The notes beneath the pieces are model-generated. The model did no database searches. It saw nothing but the letters and a program-made list of their open reading frames with translations, and was not told where the DNA came from. Shown piece by piece: positions 39,344 through 52,719 of a stretch of DNA of 64,000 nt (positions are counted from its first letter, which is position 1; each line of letters begins with the position of its first letter). The position numbers and the translations under genes are program-made. The stretch lies in the NCBI GenBank assembly GCA_024663395.1, contig JANFAH010000016.1:806001-870000 (forward strand), in the 5' to 3' direction. The stretch comes from Pisolithus tinctorius. Its lineage: Eukaryota > Basidiomycota > Agaricomycetes > Boletales > Pisolithaceae.

Positions 39344-42300
39344 TCTAGATCCTCCCTTGGTGGATTACATTCCTTTCCGTGATCTCGGACAGCATTCGCA
39401 ACCGTCGGTTCAACTGTTTGGAGCAAATAAATACGCAGTTGAGTGGTCATGCCGGTTCGACTGCGGTGAGGGGCGTGCGGGTTCGGCAACGAGAAGGTCG
39501 CCTGTCGCCTATAGCTAAGGCATGCTCAGCAAGACAAACTCCACGTCGTGGCCCCGGCAATGCACGCACATGGCTTCCGGTCACGTACGGCGATCTAGCG
39601 AACGCATCCTGTTTGTCGACCTATGGGGAAAATCTGCCTCCATGCGCTGCGCTGACTAACACGTACTCGCGATCGACCACACTGTATAGAATGAACTTCG
39701 ACCGGAATGCAATCTCGGACTAGAGCCGGTAGGCCAGGCCCCCATGTTCGACAACCGCCGATTTGAAAGGTGCGGTTGCAAAGCTTGAACGACTTGTGCC
39801 CTCTTCATACGTACTCGGTGATCACTGGTTGCTGGCGCCATACAACCCGCACTACAACCCCATGGGCAAGAAGCCGAAAGCCTATAGGCCAGCATCTGGA
39901 GCTTTACGTTTTCGTCTCGACTTCGACAATGCGTTATCCCCATAAGCGCTGGTGGTGTCGTTTCGCGATTTCATCAGCACCCATTAGCGGCGATGGAGAT
40001 GGAGATGCCAAACTCTGAATGGCTACCGGAGAGTTTCGTCCCATTGAGTTCGTCATCTCCGTTCACAGCTGTAGCGCCAGACCAACTTACTCTTCCTGAG
40101 TTTGTAGGACTCTTGCGCCACAGGCCCTGATATGGGCAACTTGAACCGAAACCATAAGATGAAGGCAGTTCTCACCATCACTCACGACACCCGGTAACTC
40201 CCGTCTTACATACGTGGCATCGGCCCGGTGGACACCGTGCGAGGTCTGCTATGTGAGCACACACACACTCAGGTGTGTATTCACACTATGTTCTTTGTGG
40301 GCGACTTCGATACACATTGTCAGGGCCGTATTGCAATTTACTACGTCGAATTGATGGTTTGACGAAGACACGATGCACAGTAGTGTTATATGATTGGTTC
40401 CGTGCTGGATGTCAATCTACAGCTCACTAGACATTCCAACTCGCAAATATTGCCAACCAAGTAAACCCATGTGTTTATCGTTCTTTCTGATCACGGGGGC
40501 TTCAGGCCTTAGGCGTGGCGTGCCCACGAAACCACCACTTGTCCGCAGATAGCTCAACTCGGCGATATCAGCTGTGCTATCATGTCTCAGCCTCCCACAT
40601 CTACCCTACCCTACTCAGGATCTCCGAGGAATTGTGCTAGAGGACGTCAAACCCTTCCTGCGCGGTCGCACTTATTTCATCATATGCGACCGAGACAACG
40701 TCGCATCATGATGCCATGTAAGGTTGAGCGTGAGTGTTCTACTTTAAAAGATCCCACAACACGTAGTGATGAACAGGGTCTTCATATATTAGAGTTTTGA
40801 TAGACGTGCTTTTATGGTGAAGTGCGTGTAAGTCCAATCTTAAAAGTGTCATGCGTGGCGTGCGCAAGGCATACGTGCGTACCTCCCAGCCCCTATTTTA
40901 CTGCAAGAAACACCACCATCAACATCGATGCTGTGCACACAGACCCGTATATGGCCAAGAAGCTATACTTCACGAGCGAAGGCCGGACAGCAGTCGTATA
41001 ATGCTATAGAGCCCTCGGACCACCATCCCGTATCACGATGGTACGTTCCTCCGCTCACTACGGTCAACTTGTCATCACTCGAATTTCATTGCGGTAAAGC
41101 ATAGCTTCGACGGCGGTTCCTGTACGCTTCTGTCGTCCAGTTATTCCGGGCACGTCGGGAAGTTGTACTTTGAAAGGTGTTCTGTTGCACCTTGAATCCG
41201 CGGAAAAACCTTTCCTCCACGTCTCGAGGCTTCGTGAGGTGGAGGGCATCTGGGTCTTGATCCGAGGAGCCGCTCGGAGTTTTGAGACCTCCTAACTGAT
41301 TCAGTTATGTACGCCTTTAGCTCCTATTGTCTCACTGTCTGTCTGATATTGGCGTCGCCCTCCCCAATCGGCTGACGATGAAAAATGTATCATTTGTGTT
41401 GAGGAGAGAGCGTTATCGATGTACCAGTCAGCCTGACCCTGCTACTGAGCCGATATATGGTCCGATCCAAGGCCCATTAATCTAATCAGCGCTTTGCTAG
41501 TGTTCGATCGATCACAGGTGATCAACGCTCAGCGCTCAGTTATTCGTCCGACCGGCGGTGGCCCCCAAGGGTTCATCAGCAACCACTCGTTCAAATGCGT
41601 CGAGCTCCGTCCGAATCCGCAGACACGACACCGGCATAGGGTATAGGCTCATCAGTAAAGCTAAGCGTTCAAAAACCTGGGTTTTCAAGCGCTTAATATT
41701 CGCCAGTGCTTGCCGAGCTCGCAAAGAATTCAAAAACTGTCTAATGTGCATGCTGTAATTTGGCTGAGTTTACTGATGTTGTACGTACTGACAACTACGA
41801 TTCCATAAGTGTTATGGCTTCTATGGCTACGTTCCATGCTAGAAGTACTGTCAACCGAGAATATTGAGGATGGATTCAATGGATGCGTGTTATCTGGCCT
41901 CGAGGCGCTGTTGGATATGCCGTTAGTTAGGGATGGCAGATTATAGCGGCCTCTTTCAGATTTCCGACCTCGTACTAGCTTTATCGACTGGTTGCTTTTC
42001 ATCGGCCCGCGGGTGGTTTAAGTAGATGACATGTTATTAGATCTGATGGGCGCGGAGATGATAGTAACTACAGAACTTTAAAACGTTATAGGACCTCCCT
42101 AATCCCTTTAGACGTACCATCCTTTATTGTGACCGGTTTGGGTAGACAGCCAAGATGGGCACTTTTCTGATGGGAAAAGGCATCCATGAACTTCCCCGTT
42201 TCCATGTGCGCGTAACTTTCACATGTCGTAAGTCTCCATAATAAGCTATGAACAGCTGTTGTCTGCCCAACGGTAAGTACATAATTCTGGAGGGTGCTTA

Positions 42301-44689
42301 GTATGTACTTACTAGTGGAACGGTTCAATCAGGGGCGGTCTGTTGTGGTCCCGTGGCGCACGGCGAGCTCATGTGTACATCTCATGCGTCTATCTCTGGT
42401 TAAATGGCGACCCAACGAATGGCATCCAAGTTCAGGGTGACAGGCCAACTTCCGCGGGAGCGGTCCATCTGCTGCGGTCCTCCACCGAATGCGAAAGAGA
42501 TCCTGGCATCCAACGGAGGCACAGGTACCTCGTGTCATGCACTTGTGCTATCATATAGCACCAGACAAACATGACCGAATGTGTGACACGATGGTCATGA
42601 TGATGTCGAGCTGCGCATGTGCCGAAATTACGCCGAAGCAACGCGACGCAGAAGGACAACGCTGCGAAGCTCGAACTCTTCCCACCCACAGGATCACAGG
42701 AGGTCATGCACGGGTTGGCAAGGTCGATATTATGGCGTAGCGCCTCGAATGCGCGCCAACTATCGGGTCCGTAGAATTCAATAGTCGGGGAACTTGATAA
42801 TGTGTCAGATCGGTACTGGCTCCATTCTTCGTTCCTTGCGGTGGAAAGGTGACCGCTGCAGTGGTTTGGATGTGGCGCACTATCATGCGACAGGTAAGCA
42901 ATGCACAATTTTGGTTGAAATTTGGAGCGGCTACAACATTAGTTGACGGTTAGTAAGGTAGTTGTTTGTGCGCCGACGGGCAGCAGAAGGCACTTTATCA
43001 ACAACAAACCTACATGCACTCGCATTCATGGTGGACTGGTGGGCTAGTGATTACGTTAACTCGGGTTGAGATCATACTACACACAGGATGGACTCGAGAA
43101 CGGGGTTATTGTCTGGTACGAGCCCAACGTACGAGGCGGTGGCAATCACCTTGGTCAGCCTGCTGTGTACAGAACGTTCCAACAGGTTCGAAGGTGACTT
43201 CGCTGGCGAGTAGCAGATCGCCGACTCGCTGTCAACGTCATGAAAGATTTTAATGATGACCCTGACAAGTTGGACGTGTGCCGATACCGTCCCAATCACC
43301 CTGGACCAAGGCACGTATGTTATATTGTAAAATCGCTGCCTGAGCCTGAGTGTATCTACTGAAAAGATGTTGGAAATTATGGACCCAGAACTACGACACA
43401 GATCGGTTCCGTGTGCTTGGTACTCCCTGGTCCAGGCCAAACAGCGTACTTACTCTGCGCCGTACTTACAGTCCACTGCATCGATCAGATCGTCCAATAT
43501 ACCTGCGCCATTCAAGATCAACGTCATTGCTGGCGTGCCTTTCGATCTGGGAGAAACTCAAGAACACTCTGTAACATGTGGTGTCGGTGGACAACCCAGG
43601 TTCACTGATAGGCTCCTCGCTTCCTGCACGGGATATTAGGCAGTACATTCCACCATACGCAGCGGGATTCTCATATTGTCTCAGCACTGCCGATATGCTT
43701 ACCTGCATTGTATAGGTGAAACCTACATTATGTACGGAAGGTTTGATGTCCCTCAGGAAGGGCTAACCTGGTCTGGTGATAGTGTTTACAACGTCGATCT
43801 TTGACCCTCCGCAGCGTGTGGACTTCAGTCTGCATGCCTAGTAAGGCCTATCTATTACTCTGCGCTCCACAGTCACAACTGGTGACTTTGAACACCGAAC
43901 CCTTCCTTACCCGGCACAGCACCGAAGCTAGCCACAACCAGGCTGACGGAAAGCAATATGTTACACCCCGTTCCCCCGCATAGTGGCCTTGATAGTGGAC
44001 AATTATTCCTCAGGGTGGTACTTCAAGAGGAATGAAGAAAGCAGCCCGTTGCGCGATGTTGAACCTGGTGTTACCTCGAATGTTACCGCCCAATTCTGAA
44101 GGGATAAGGGGACCCCCCACTACTAGCAGCGCGCACCATAACAAGTATCAGTGACTTGTGCACTGCGAGAGTGGGTATGTAAGCAAGACGGTCGTGTGTG
44201 GTGTGAATCGTCATACCTTCATCGTTTGAATGTGGGAATCGGGATCCAAGCTTCCTCGAATAAGGAAATTCGTCATCAGAGATGATCAAGTCTCAACCTC
44301 AGCAGAGTCTGACCAGAATGCTTGTCCCTTGGGTGGTTCCACTGTGATCGTCCCTACAGAAGACGAATAAAACTCGTCGCAAGAATGTAAGTGAACAGCG
44401 CAGAAGTTTCGGGTACTGTATGGGGTTACGAGCAGAAGCCAAAACGTTCGAATGATGCAGTCACAATTGATTATAATGTTTCCGATACAGCAACGGAGAT
44501 ACGATGTAGGCGGGTGGCCACAGAGTAGGCACAAGATTGGGGGTAGAGATTGTGGACTTGGGTATATCGCGCTATTAGTGCTGGTTTCATTGAAGCCAGA
44601 CTCATGGTATGTTGCGGCTATGGCGTTTACATCTACTCGTCTACTGAACACAGGCAATGTAATACTTCCACAAGTGCCACGTCCGTCTG
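39344..44689. other. 5.3-kb stretch without a recognisable gene
   Basis: Frames are short (mostly under 130 codons) and overlap on both strands. One minus-strand frame at 41536-41751 (RQFLNSLRARQALANIKRLK) has a helical, charged composition and could be a gene remnant. The region 43060-43640 has several medium frames without a domain. I found no terminal repeats or tRNA genes here. It may be decayed transposon or gene sequence. Confidence 0.4.
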
Positions 44690-47600
44690 TTTGCTGGCTT
44701 ATTTAGCTCCCTCGGAGGTTTACCAGCTAAGGAGACGCAATGCTCCCGCTGGTAGGGATGTCATGCAAGATGATCCCAATCAAATCCATCCCATTCCTAC
44801 AAGTTTGCCAACATAGCGCGCGCTAGTGGGTTCATAGTATATAGTCAATAAAGCCTTTCGTACTCTTGGGATGTCTGCATACGCGAGGGTAGCAATGAAT
44901 GGATAGCATAAAGGTGCACGTACTACCACCGCTGATAAGAACCGTGATATCCACTCATGCTGCAATGCCTTGTGAGGAGCACAGTTGGTACCAATGCTCT
45001 GAAATATAGTGAATAATCTAACCACTACATTCGGAAGTATTGTGACGAACCTGGAGTGGCTTTGCTTTCCTGAGCTTCAGCTGCTGATGGAACTTCTGCC
45101 ATGACAATAGTAAATCCACTATTTGGTTATGGTTACAGCAGAAATGCTGACGATCTTCGTCTTTTCACTTACTTTTAAAGGTGCCAATCAATGTGACCTA
45201 GAGTCAAACCATGGTCAGGGAACATGAAAACGACATCTCACCAGAGGAAAAACCGAGGTACAGGGTTGTTGGTGGTGAAACGTATTGTTACGTTGTCATT
45301 CTGTGCTTGGCTACCAAGCGATACTGTATCCCTCCGCACTGGATTCACGTAGTTGTATGTGCTGTTGCCCGCCACGCAAACGACATCGAATGTGCGCTGA
45401 ATTCATTAAATTCTGAACAATACAACGTGCAAGGGCGCAACTCACCCCATGGAGGTGTATAGGGTGCTATTTAGCACAGCTTCCAATCAGTTTTCCGAAG
45501 GCAGATCACTTGAAGTTAACTTACCGGACCACCCAGCGCTCCCCCGACGGTGAGATCTGTTGCTGGAATACTAGTCTCGATCGTTTTGTAGGGTGGCAAT
45601 TCGTAGACACTCCCGTTTGGGAGTAGTCGCGAAGGATTCTGAGCACCACTAAGATTTTGGAGCACGGGAGGTGGAGGGTCAACAAAGGCAACACTATCAA
45701 CGGTGTGCACTCCCTGAGCAACGTTGATACCCGTGATGAGGTTAATATTGACGTCCGCATTACCTTGCCCGGGGATACCAGGTACACCACTGCCATGAAG
45801 AGGATGAGGAGTACTTTCATCAAACGGCAGACGTACGGCCCTGGGTCCGTCGTGGGATCTTGAATGGGTGCATCACCATACCTCAGAACGACCGAGTTGA
45901 GTCGTCCGTCAAAGGTCTGGTTAGGGAAATTGGACACAGATCGAATCCAGTAGTTGTCCACGGGTTGATCAGCAGTGACGACGACCGAGTAGCGCTGGCT
46001 AGCATACACCGCAAGCGAGTCAACGATCACCGGATCCACTTCGTTGCCGTCTGCTTCGATAACCGTCATGTTGTGGCCATCGATTGTAAAGTTAAACCAC
46101 GGATCACAAGATGCCCCGATGATCCGGAACCGACACCTCTGCCCCTGTGTGATATTAAGGACAGCAAGTGGTGAAGACGGACCACGTCCAGGTCCATTAA
46201 TTAGTGTGCAATCCGGTGTGAAAGGAGGGTTATACAGCAGCGGAGAAGGCTTGTGGTATCTATCAAGACGAAGTGAACTGAAAGAAATGTTTTGTAAGAT
46301 GCTAAAGACGAACCAGCCAGAAAGCACGAAGATGGTCAATTCTATGATGTATCATTAGTTAAGCTCAGACGAATGAGGAAGTGACCATACCATCATCGAC
46401 GTCATACATGTCAGCAAGGGGATCGTCTGGATCATAGATAACCAGCGGTCCCCTTAATCCATCGCAGTATTGAGCCGGCACGTGCGAGTGATACCAGTAC
46501 GTCCCGGCTTGGTCCGGTACAGTGAACCTGTGCAAGAAGCTTCCGTTGGGTTGGATAGGGCACTAGGTAATCCATGCGGTTCCTCGGCCCAATTGGCCCG
46601 GCGCTGGAAGATACCGTGCCAATGCTAAAAGGCAAAAAGCGTCAATTCGTCTGATGCCATCAAAGAACGTCTAATCGTGAACTGACGGTGCTTGTTGTGA
46701 TGTCCATGGAGGCATCATTTAGTAGGTTAGTTATATTCGTCTCCCTTCGGTGGAGACATTAATTCCGAACACACAGGGAATGGGGAAATAAACCACATTT
46801 TTTGCGCCTGAATTGGAGGACCGGGGAATGTCCCACCGGAAAGAACAGTCCTTTAACGGTTCAAAATTAGGACATCCTAATATTCATAGGAGGACAACGT
46901 ACGATCAACAAAAGCCATCTGGCGTAATGACCTTATTCACGACCTCGACGGTCGAGACGGGACCTAGGACACTTACCCTCTTGATGGGGCTCGGTAGAAT
47001 TGGGGACCAACAACAGTTGCCGTTACTAGGTAAAAGTTAACTAAACCAAACGCCAGTAGATGTGCCAGAGTGCGCATGGTGACCACGGTAGGAATACCAG
47101 AAAAAGGCTAAGGCGGTTAGGCCTTACCCTCACTTTTATAACGTCTCGGCTCGGTGGATTCCGTCTGCCACAGCTTACTTCGTAAGCCGATGGACAACCC
47201 CGTTTCGAACAGGACACGATCCGTCCATCTTTTGCGAATCCTCATACCGAGTGTTCGATGTCACAGTAATGATGCCACGGGCCATGTTACCTTTCCGAAT
47301 ATGCAACGTTAGGGGGTGGTTCATATGGCGCTGGTTGATACTCACCGGAACGTCGGGTGTCTAAGACCCATTCCTATTTTTTATCAAGTCTGATGCATGG
47401 GTGAATACAATGCAGGAAGGACACTGAGCTGCACTAAATGAGTGCGATTTCAAAATTACCACTAACCTATGGCATTGGCCCGAACACCCATGCCTTGCAG
47501 CACCAGATCGAGGAGTCAGGATAGTGTCCACATTATGCTGATCGGTTAGTTGTGGTCGATGTGATGGGTCCGGGGGCTCTACATCGCCGATAATCAGAGC

Positions 47601-47720
47601 TGGAACTTTGATCTAGACACACCCGGAATGCCAGCGCGTCTAACACTAGTGCAGTGGCCGGTGGCCTACCTTTACGAGTGAGACAGGTGTCACGCTCGTC
47701 CCAAAGTCCCAAGGAAGGTC
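44690..47720. repeat. laccase-locus duplication, left copy
   Basis: Matches 53850-57050 in the same orientation over the laccase gene and several hundred bases upstream of it. Shared landmarks include TTTATAACGTCTCGGCTC at 47136 and 56395, and GCCTACCTTTACGAGTG at about 47664 and 56986. Offset about 9.2 kb. Confidence 0.85.
44955..47077 (-). pseudogene. laccase (multicopper oxidase) pseudogene
   Basis: The copy retains a start (ATG 47075-47077), the HSH segment, the large cupredoxin region ([19 protein letters not shown] near 45960-46010), an HPIHLHG exon and a terminal WYQLCSSQG. It is dead by at least two lesions: a TAG at 46563-46565 where the intact copy has Gln, and a one-base deletion near 46580 that breaks the frame before HWHG. 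The first exon also has small indels relative to the right copy. The intact paralogue is at 54166-56331. Confidence 0.88.
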
Positions 47721-47898
47721 AAGGAATGAGGAGGTTCCCCAACACCGCTCGGCAGAACATGAAGACTTCCTTGTTTTGTTGTAGAAGAGGAGGTTGGTGC
47801 AGAGGGGTTGGAATTTGGAAACCGACACCAAAATTTGCAGGAATTCGAAGTTACCGGGAGAGAATCTCTAGCTACTATCCGAAATTAAAAAAACAGCT

Positions 47899-48007
47899 TA
47901 GATTTGTTTCTGGAGAGCATTTAGATTTGTTTTTGGAGAGAAATTTAAATTTGTTTTAGAGATTATTTAGATTTGTTTTTGGAGAACGTGCTTGGTTTTG
48001 GAGAATC
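47899..48007 (+). repeat. short AT-rich tandem repeat
   Basis: Four to five imperfect copies of a 22-27 base unit built on TTAGATTTGTTTTTGGAGAG, just beyond the end of the left laccase duplication and before the convergent gene pair. Confidence 0.75.
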
Positions 48008-48687
48008 GGAGATTGCCGACATCGCTACCCAGCATGTTCCAAGTTTTTAAGTCGACCAACGATGGGCGTCACCGTTGCTCGCCCCCCCCACTGCCGTTGC
48101 TATCATAGTATGCCCACATGCCAGCTTACCGCTTCGACTTGTGAAATATAGGTAGGTACGTGTCTTCTCTAGCTTTCCGTCTGTGCTGAGGTACTCTATT
48201 TTTGTCAGTGCTATTCCTTGGATGGCGACAACAGCAGGGTACGTTATTGCTATGTCATCGCATCCCTTGCCAGTCACCTTGTTGCATTCAGGCTGTCACT
48301 ATGAATGTAATGGCTGGTGCTTCGTGGTTGGTCGTCTTCTGTTTGGTAGGGGTTGTTACGTGTCGACTTCATTTCTCTTGTACTCTGATACATACATTCC
48401 TGTGTTTGTGACATTGTACCTGGGTTTGAAATGCTGTTGCTAGCAGGGAGTTTGAGCCTCCGCTTGACTGTTGGTATGTGCAAGGCAGGACCTCTTTCTT
48501 TCCTCCGTCGCTGACACCATTCCTGCCTGGAACAGTATCACGGCCATTTGGAAGGAGAAGCTTGGACATCTCTGTGTGGACACATTCATTCATTCTACTG
48601 GTATGTTCACTGCTGAAGTGTTGCCGCTTTTATGAACTTTTGAGTTTGGGTAGCACTCGTTTTTCTTGTCACTTCAGCTCCATATTT
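48008..48687. other. upstream region of the Cys-cluster gene, no gene seen
   Basis: Contains pyrimidine-rich tracts on the plus strand. The base composition changes here to the T-rich style seen through to about 53.3 kb. It could hold the promoter and left end of an inserted unit, but I found no matching inverted repeat. Confidence 0.4.
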
Positions 48688-50395
48688 ATGCGCACGAAGG
48701 CAAACCAGATACTATTCTGTCCGATTGCTAACTGCCGAAAGGCTGATGGCTCTGCTCGTGCAGCAAATGCAAAGTGTAAATGGCAGCCACCCCGCTGTGC
48801 ACAATGCTGCAAGTTGGCAGGTGGCTGTGGACTTCCTGGCCACCAGCCGAAGGGTGCCCTTCCTTTGCCATCACCATCGCCACTCCAGCCACTGCATGAT
48901 GTGTCTGAGTCCTTAGTGACCTTGCAGGTTGTTGATCCTTCATTGATGGCAGTTTCCATGGAAGCTGCTGTAGAGGGTGCAACCTTGCTGACCGTTGGCT
49001 CTTCCCCAACTGAAACCTTTTCCTCTACTCCACACTCGTTCTCAATGTCATCTAGTTCTACCTTGATACCTTCAGCTTCTTATACTGGACCTACTACTCG
49101 TTCCTATGCCCGTCCCCTTGATCAGCACTATGCTCAGGCCTACTATGAGGCTCATGCAAAGACCTTTGAGGTGGAACAATTATTGAAGCAGTCGGCGCAG
49201 GTGCAGGCTGATCTGCAGAGTATTGTTACTGTTGTTGTGTGGGTTGGGGTAAGCATGACTGTATAGTATGTGATGGATAGTCCTTAGTTGTTAATAGGCT
49301 CAAGAAGCTCCAAGGCATATTCGTGTTGTCAATCCAACTCCAGGAACATTTGTTCCTGCAGCACACAAGCTCATTACAGACCTTCTCACAGCTGACAAGA
49401 TTTCTGTGTACTGTCAAGATCTCTGGTTTGAACAGTTATCAGCTGCTCCTTTTGTGGTGCCCAAGGCTGATGCCACTGTCTTCCTACGTGATGCATCACT
49501 TGCAGACTCTGATATTCTTGGACTTGATACAGAACTCACAAGGGTTTCTACCAGTAGCAAGCACCTTCCTCACACTACTATGGAATCTACCTCTCCTCTC
49601 AAACGTCGTCGAGTTACCTTGGGTTCAGCTGGCCTAGCTGTCATGCCCCATAATCCCATGCCTCCCTCAGCTTCTTCTGATCAACTTTCTCAATGCTCTA
49701 CTTTGGTATCTACACCACCTTCACTTGTGCTTCCTGGGTCTCCTCCATCACGGAAGTCAGGAAGTGGAAAGAAAATGTTTCCATGGAAATATGTCTGTGA
49801 TATGTATCCAGGCATGACCATGCTTTCTGTGTTAGGAACTGCAGAGGAGATTGAAAAGAAATTCCCTTTGGCATTTCCAAACACTGACTTTGTGCTTAGC
49901 ACATTCTACAAGCATAGAAAGCCATTCCTGGATGCATCTGCCCTTGGACTTTTAGGACCTAGAGTGGCATTGGGTCATACAGAAGGAGGAAAATGGGCTG
50001 CATTGAAGTCAGACACTGAAAGACTTATGAAAGAAGGTATGTATATATCAAGTAGATGATTTCTATCTCATAGCATCCCTATGGTTACCCCAGGATCTTT
50101 GAACATGGGCTCCTCTGTCAATTCTTCATCCATTCCTTCCAACCCCTCTTTCCCTGAGGATTCAAATCAGCAAGATGGTCATTCCTTGAATACGGGATCA
50201 ACTTTTGCTCCTGAATTGCTAGGAGTAACTGGTGATATTATGGATATGTCTTTCAACTTCACTGATTTTGACCTGGCCTCTGTGTTGGATGAACTTCAAT
50301 CAGATAATACTCTTCCTCTCACTGCAGAAGAGTCCCAGCATAATTATCTGTTTGATGATCTTCTGCAAGATGATGCTTTTTGGTTTGAATCTTAA
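48688..50395 (+). CDS. unknown Cys-cluster protein, convergent partner of the CxC5/CxC6 gene
   Basis: Exons 48688-49248, 49298-50036 and 50094-50395 total 1602 nt and give 533 aa; both introns are GT-AG and all phases close. The N-terminus has a Cys/His cluster (FCPIANCRKADG, then CAQCCKLAGGCGLPGH) that probably binds zinc. A Ser/Thr/Pro-rich region follows. A helical region holds YAQAYYEAHAKTFEVEQLLK. A conserved-looking module after residue 330 reads KMFPWKYVCDMYPGMTMLSV and FPNTDFVLSTFYKHRKPFLD. The C-terminus is acidic (SFNFTDFDLASVLDELQSDN), resembling a transcriptional activation region. I do not recognise a named family; Cys clusters with a CC..GGC..H pattern recur in uncharacterised mushroom proteins. 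Fully open, on the plus strand, ending 144 bases from the stop of the CxC5/CxC6 gene. Confidence 0.75.
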
Positions 50396-50539
50396 TACTC
50401 ATTTGTTTACAGACAATTTAGTGCTAGTCTTCCTAATGGCAATCAAGTGTTTGAATCTTTTAATATGGGATGATTCTAAAACTGAGGAAAGACATGATAA
50501 GAACAATGTACATTTTTCAGTGCAACAGGTGGTCAATGA

Positions 50540-52714
50540 CTATAATGCAGCAATGGGTAACAACCATGTATGAATTCCTGCTTTCTTCAGCTCTGAATTA
50601 ACATGTCGATTTCGTCTTTTGATCATCTCATCCAAATAGAAGTTGTACCTATGCACTGTCATATTGCGTAAAATGGCTTGATATCCACCCAACCAAACAT
50701 TTGTCTGTTCACAAATGGAAGTGTTGAAGCGCCATTTTCCATTTTCAAGGAGATCTGGAAATGCAGCTGGATTGCAATGTTGTTGGCAATAGAGGTCAGT
50801 CTCCTTGTGTTTGGAATTGAAATGAAAGACATCAACAGGCAATGCAGTATCAGAGAAATGGTGATCTTGCTTGGCTTCTTGGTGTGCATGAAGCTTGCAG
50901 TTGTTATCAAAAATGAAATATTCTGGTGTGGACTGAGGGGTTGGAAACACAGCCTTTGCAAATTCCTGAATAGTAAAGATATATTAATGGATTTCTTGTC
51001 AAATTTGTGACTCACATTAACAGCTGATATTGCCTCTGAGCCATAGAATGTTGCCCGGGCAAGAATGATGCCACATGGTCTCATAATAAGCTGCTCATTG
51101 TGTGTGCGTCGTGTACCAAACCTAGCTTTGAGGCGATAGGCATTTCCCTTGTCTGATTTCCCATCACATTCTATAGACTCCTCCCCAACATCTTCACCTT
51201 CATCACCAATGACTGAATCTGATGGGACTGAAAGACCAGCTCTTGTTAGCCGTGCACGAAGCTGAAATAATGCTTTGGCAGGCTTGTAGTAAGCCTCTTC
51301 CAGTTTGTTGTGTTCCACAATATGACAAGTCTTTGATCCTGGGCTACATGGGAAATTGCAGCCTTCAACTGCACAGATACTGCAAAGATTTTGATGATCT
51401 GAGCAAAATTGGAGCCGATGACTGTCCAGGGGCATTTTACAGTCATGTACTGCACAGCATGGATGGCCAATTGTATTACCATCACATACAGCAGCCTGAA
51501 TTTTGACTAAATTAAATGACATTAATAAAATCAAACATTTGACAACAATCACACACCTTTCTGCCCATGTTCATTATCAAGTACAACAAAGCACTTGTCA
51601 CATGCATGAGGATATGCCTCTTGGCCAATACCTTCCATTTCCTTGTTTTGTGCAATCAGAGCTGCATCAATTCTTGCACGATGCTGGCTGTCATGTACAA
51701 GGATAAGTTGACTTTGCTTTTCAGCTTTGTCAAGAAGGAGAGAGTAGATGAAAAAACCATTGAGGACATCCTCATCTCGCATCTGCAAAGAACAAGGCCA
51801 AGATTTGCCCATGTGCTCTGCTTCTGGGGCCATGGCAAATGCATGCCTGTTATTGAGAATGTAGGCATTGGAATGTGCCAAGGCAATGTTGTAAATGCGT
51901 GCACAATTCATGCTGGATAACCTTCATATATATATATATTATGTTAATTTTTTTGGGTAAAACAATGCATAACTTGCCAGCCAAATACTTTTGCATTTGC
52001 AAACAACTCCAACAATGGAGTATCAATAAAGAAATGGGTGGCCACTTGAATAGTACTTGGAACTCCATAATAGTAAGTTCGTGTATTGGTGCTTTTGTGA
52101 ACACTGAAGTTGTGATGATATCTTCGAAAGCACTCTTTAGGAATATTAGGTACTCATAATCAAGAGAGAAAATATACTCACTGCAGCAATACATTGATGT
52201 GGTATAAATGGGCAATACACCATACTGAAGGGTGAATCGTGTTGCTTGATATGTGATTGGGTCTGTTAACACACCCATCTGATAGTTGGGGCAATCTGAA
52301 GAAAGACAGACATATGTTGGTGGATAAATATCACCATATGCTGGATAAATCATTCAGCAGCCACCACAAAATCATGATGTTAGACTTGCCTATCTTTTCA
52401 GCCTCACCATATCTATTGAATTGTTGGATATCATTGGCACTAGGTACAACAACCTCTGCTTGCCAAACTACATGGCGCAGCAGGACCCAGTAGCTTTGAA
52501 TGACATCAATTCTTGTACCAAGCAAACCAACCAACAGCCTCTCAACTGATCCAGGAAGATTCTCAGGTGGATGGTGTGTATCCACTGTATGATGTTCAAT
52601 TGCAGGTTTTACCATGCAAGAGAACTTCATAAACCTGAGGAGATCATGAAATGATGTATCACTAAGCACTGGTAAACGCTCCAAAGACTTCCCAACTTCA
52701 CTTAGAGTGCACAT
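50540..52714 (-). CDS. CxC5/CxC6 cysteine-cluster protein (KDZ transposon-associated type)
   Basis: Exons on the minus strand: 52390-52714, 52182-52340, 51978-52134, 51555-51921, 51016-51495, 50540-50965; total 1914 nt, giving 637 aa, with every phase closing. The introns 52341-52389 and 51922-51977 have GC-AG borders. A CxC5-like cluster spans the first three exons (YVCLSSDCPNYQ, then YCCKCFRRYHHNFSV and STIQVATHFFIDT). A CxC6-like cluster follows (HPCCAVHDCKMPL, FCSDHQNLCSICAVEGC). The C-terminal part reads VDVFHFNSKHKETDLYCQQH and CEQTNVWLGGYQ, a pattern known from proteins associated with KDZ (Kyakuja-Dileera-Zisupton) transposons in basidiomycetes. Function unknown; zinc binding and DNA association are inferred. 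No KDZ transposase is in the window. Confidence 0.85.
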
Positions 52715-52719
52715 GGCAA

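Noticed and set aside
48669..49009. Minus-strand frames opposite the Cys-cluster exon
   Set aside because: Shadows of the plus-strand gene, whose exon phases close exactly.
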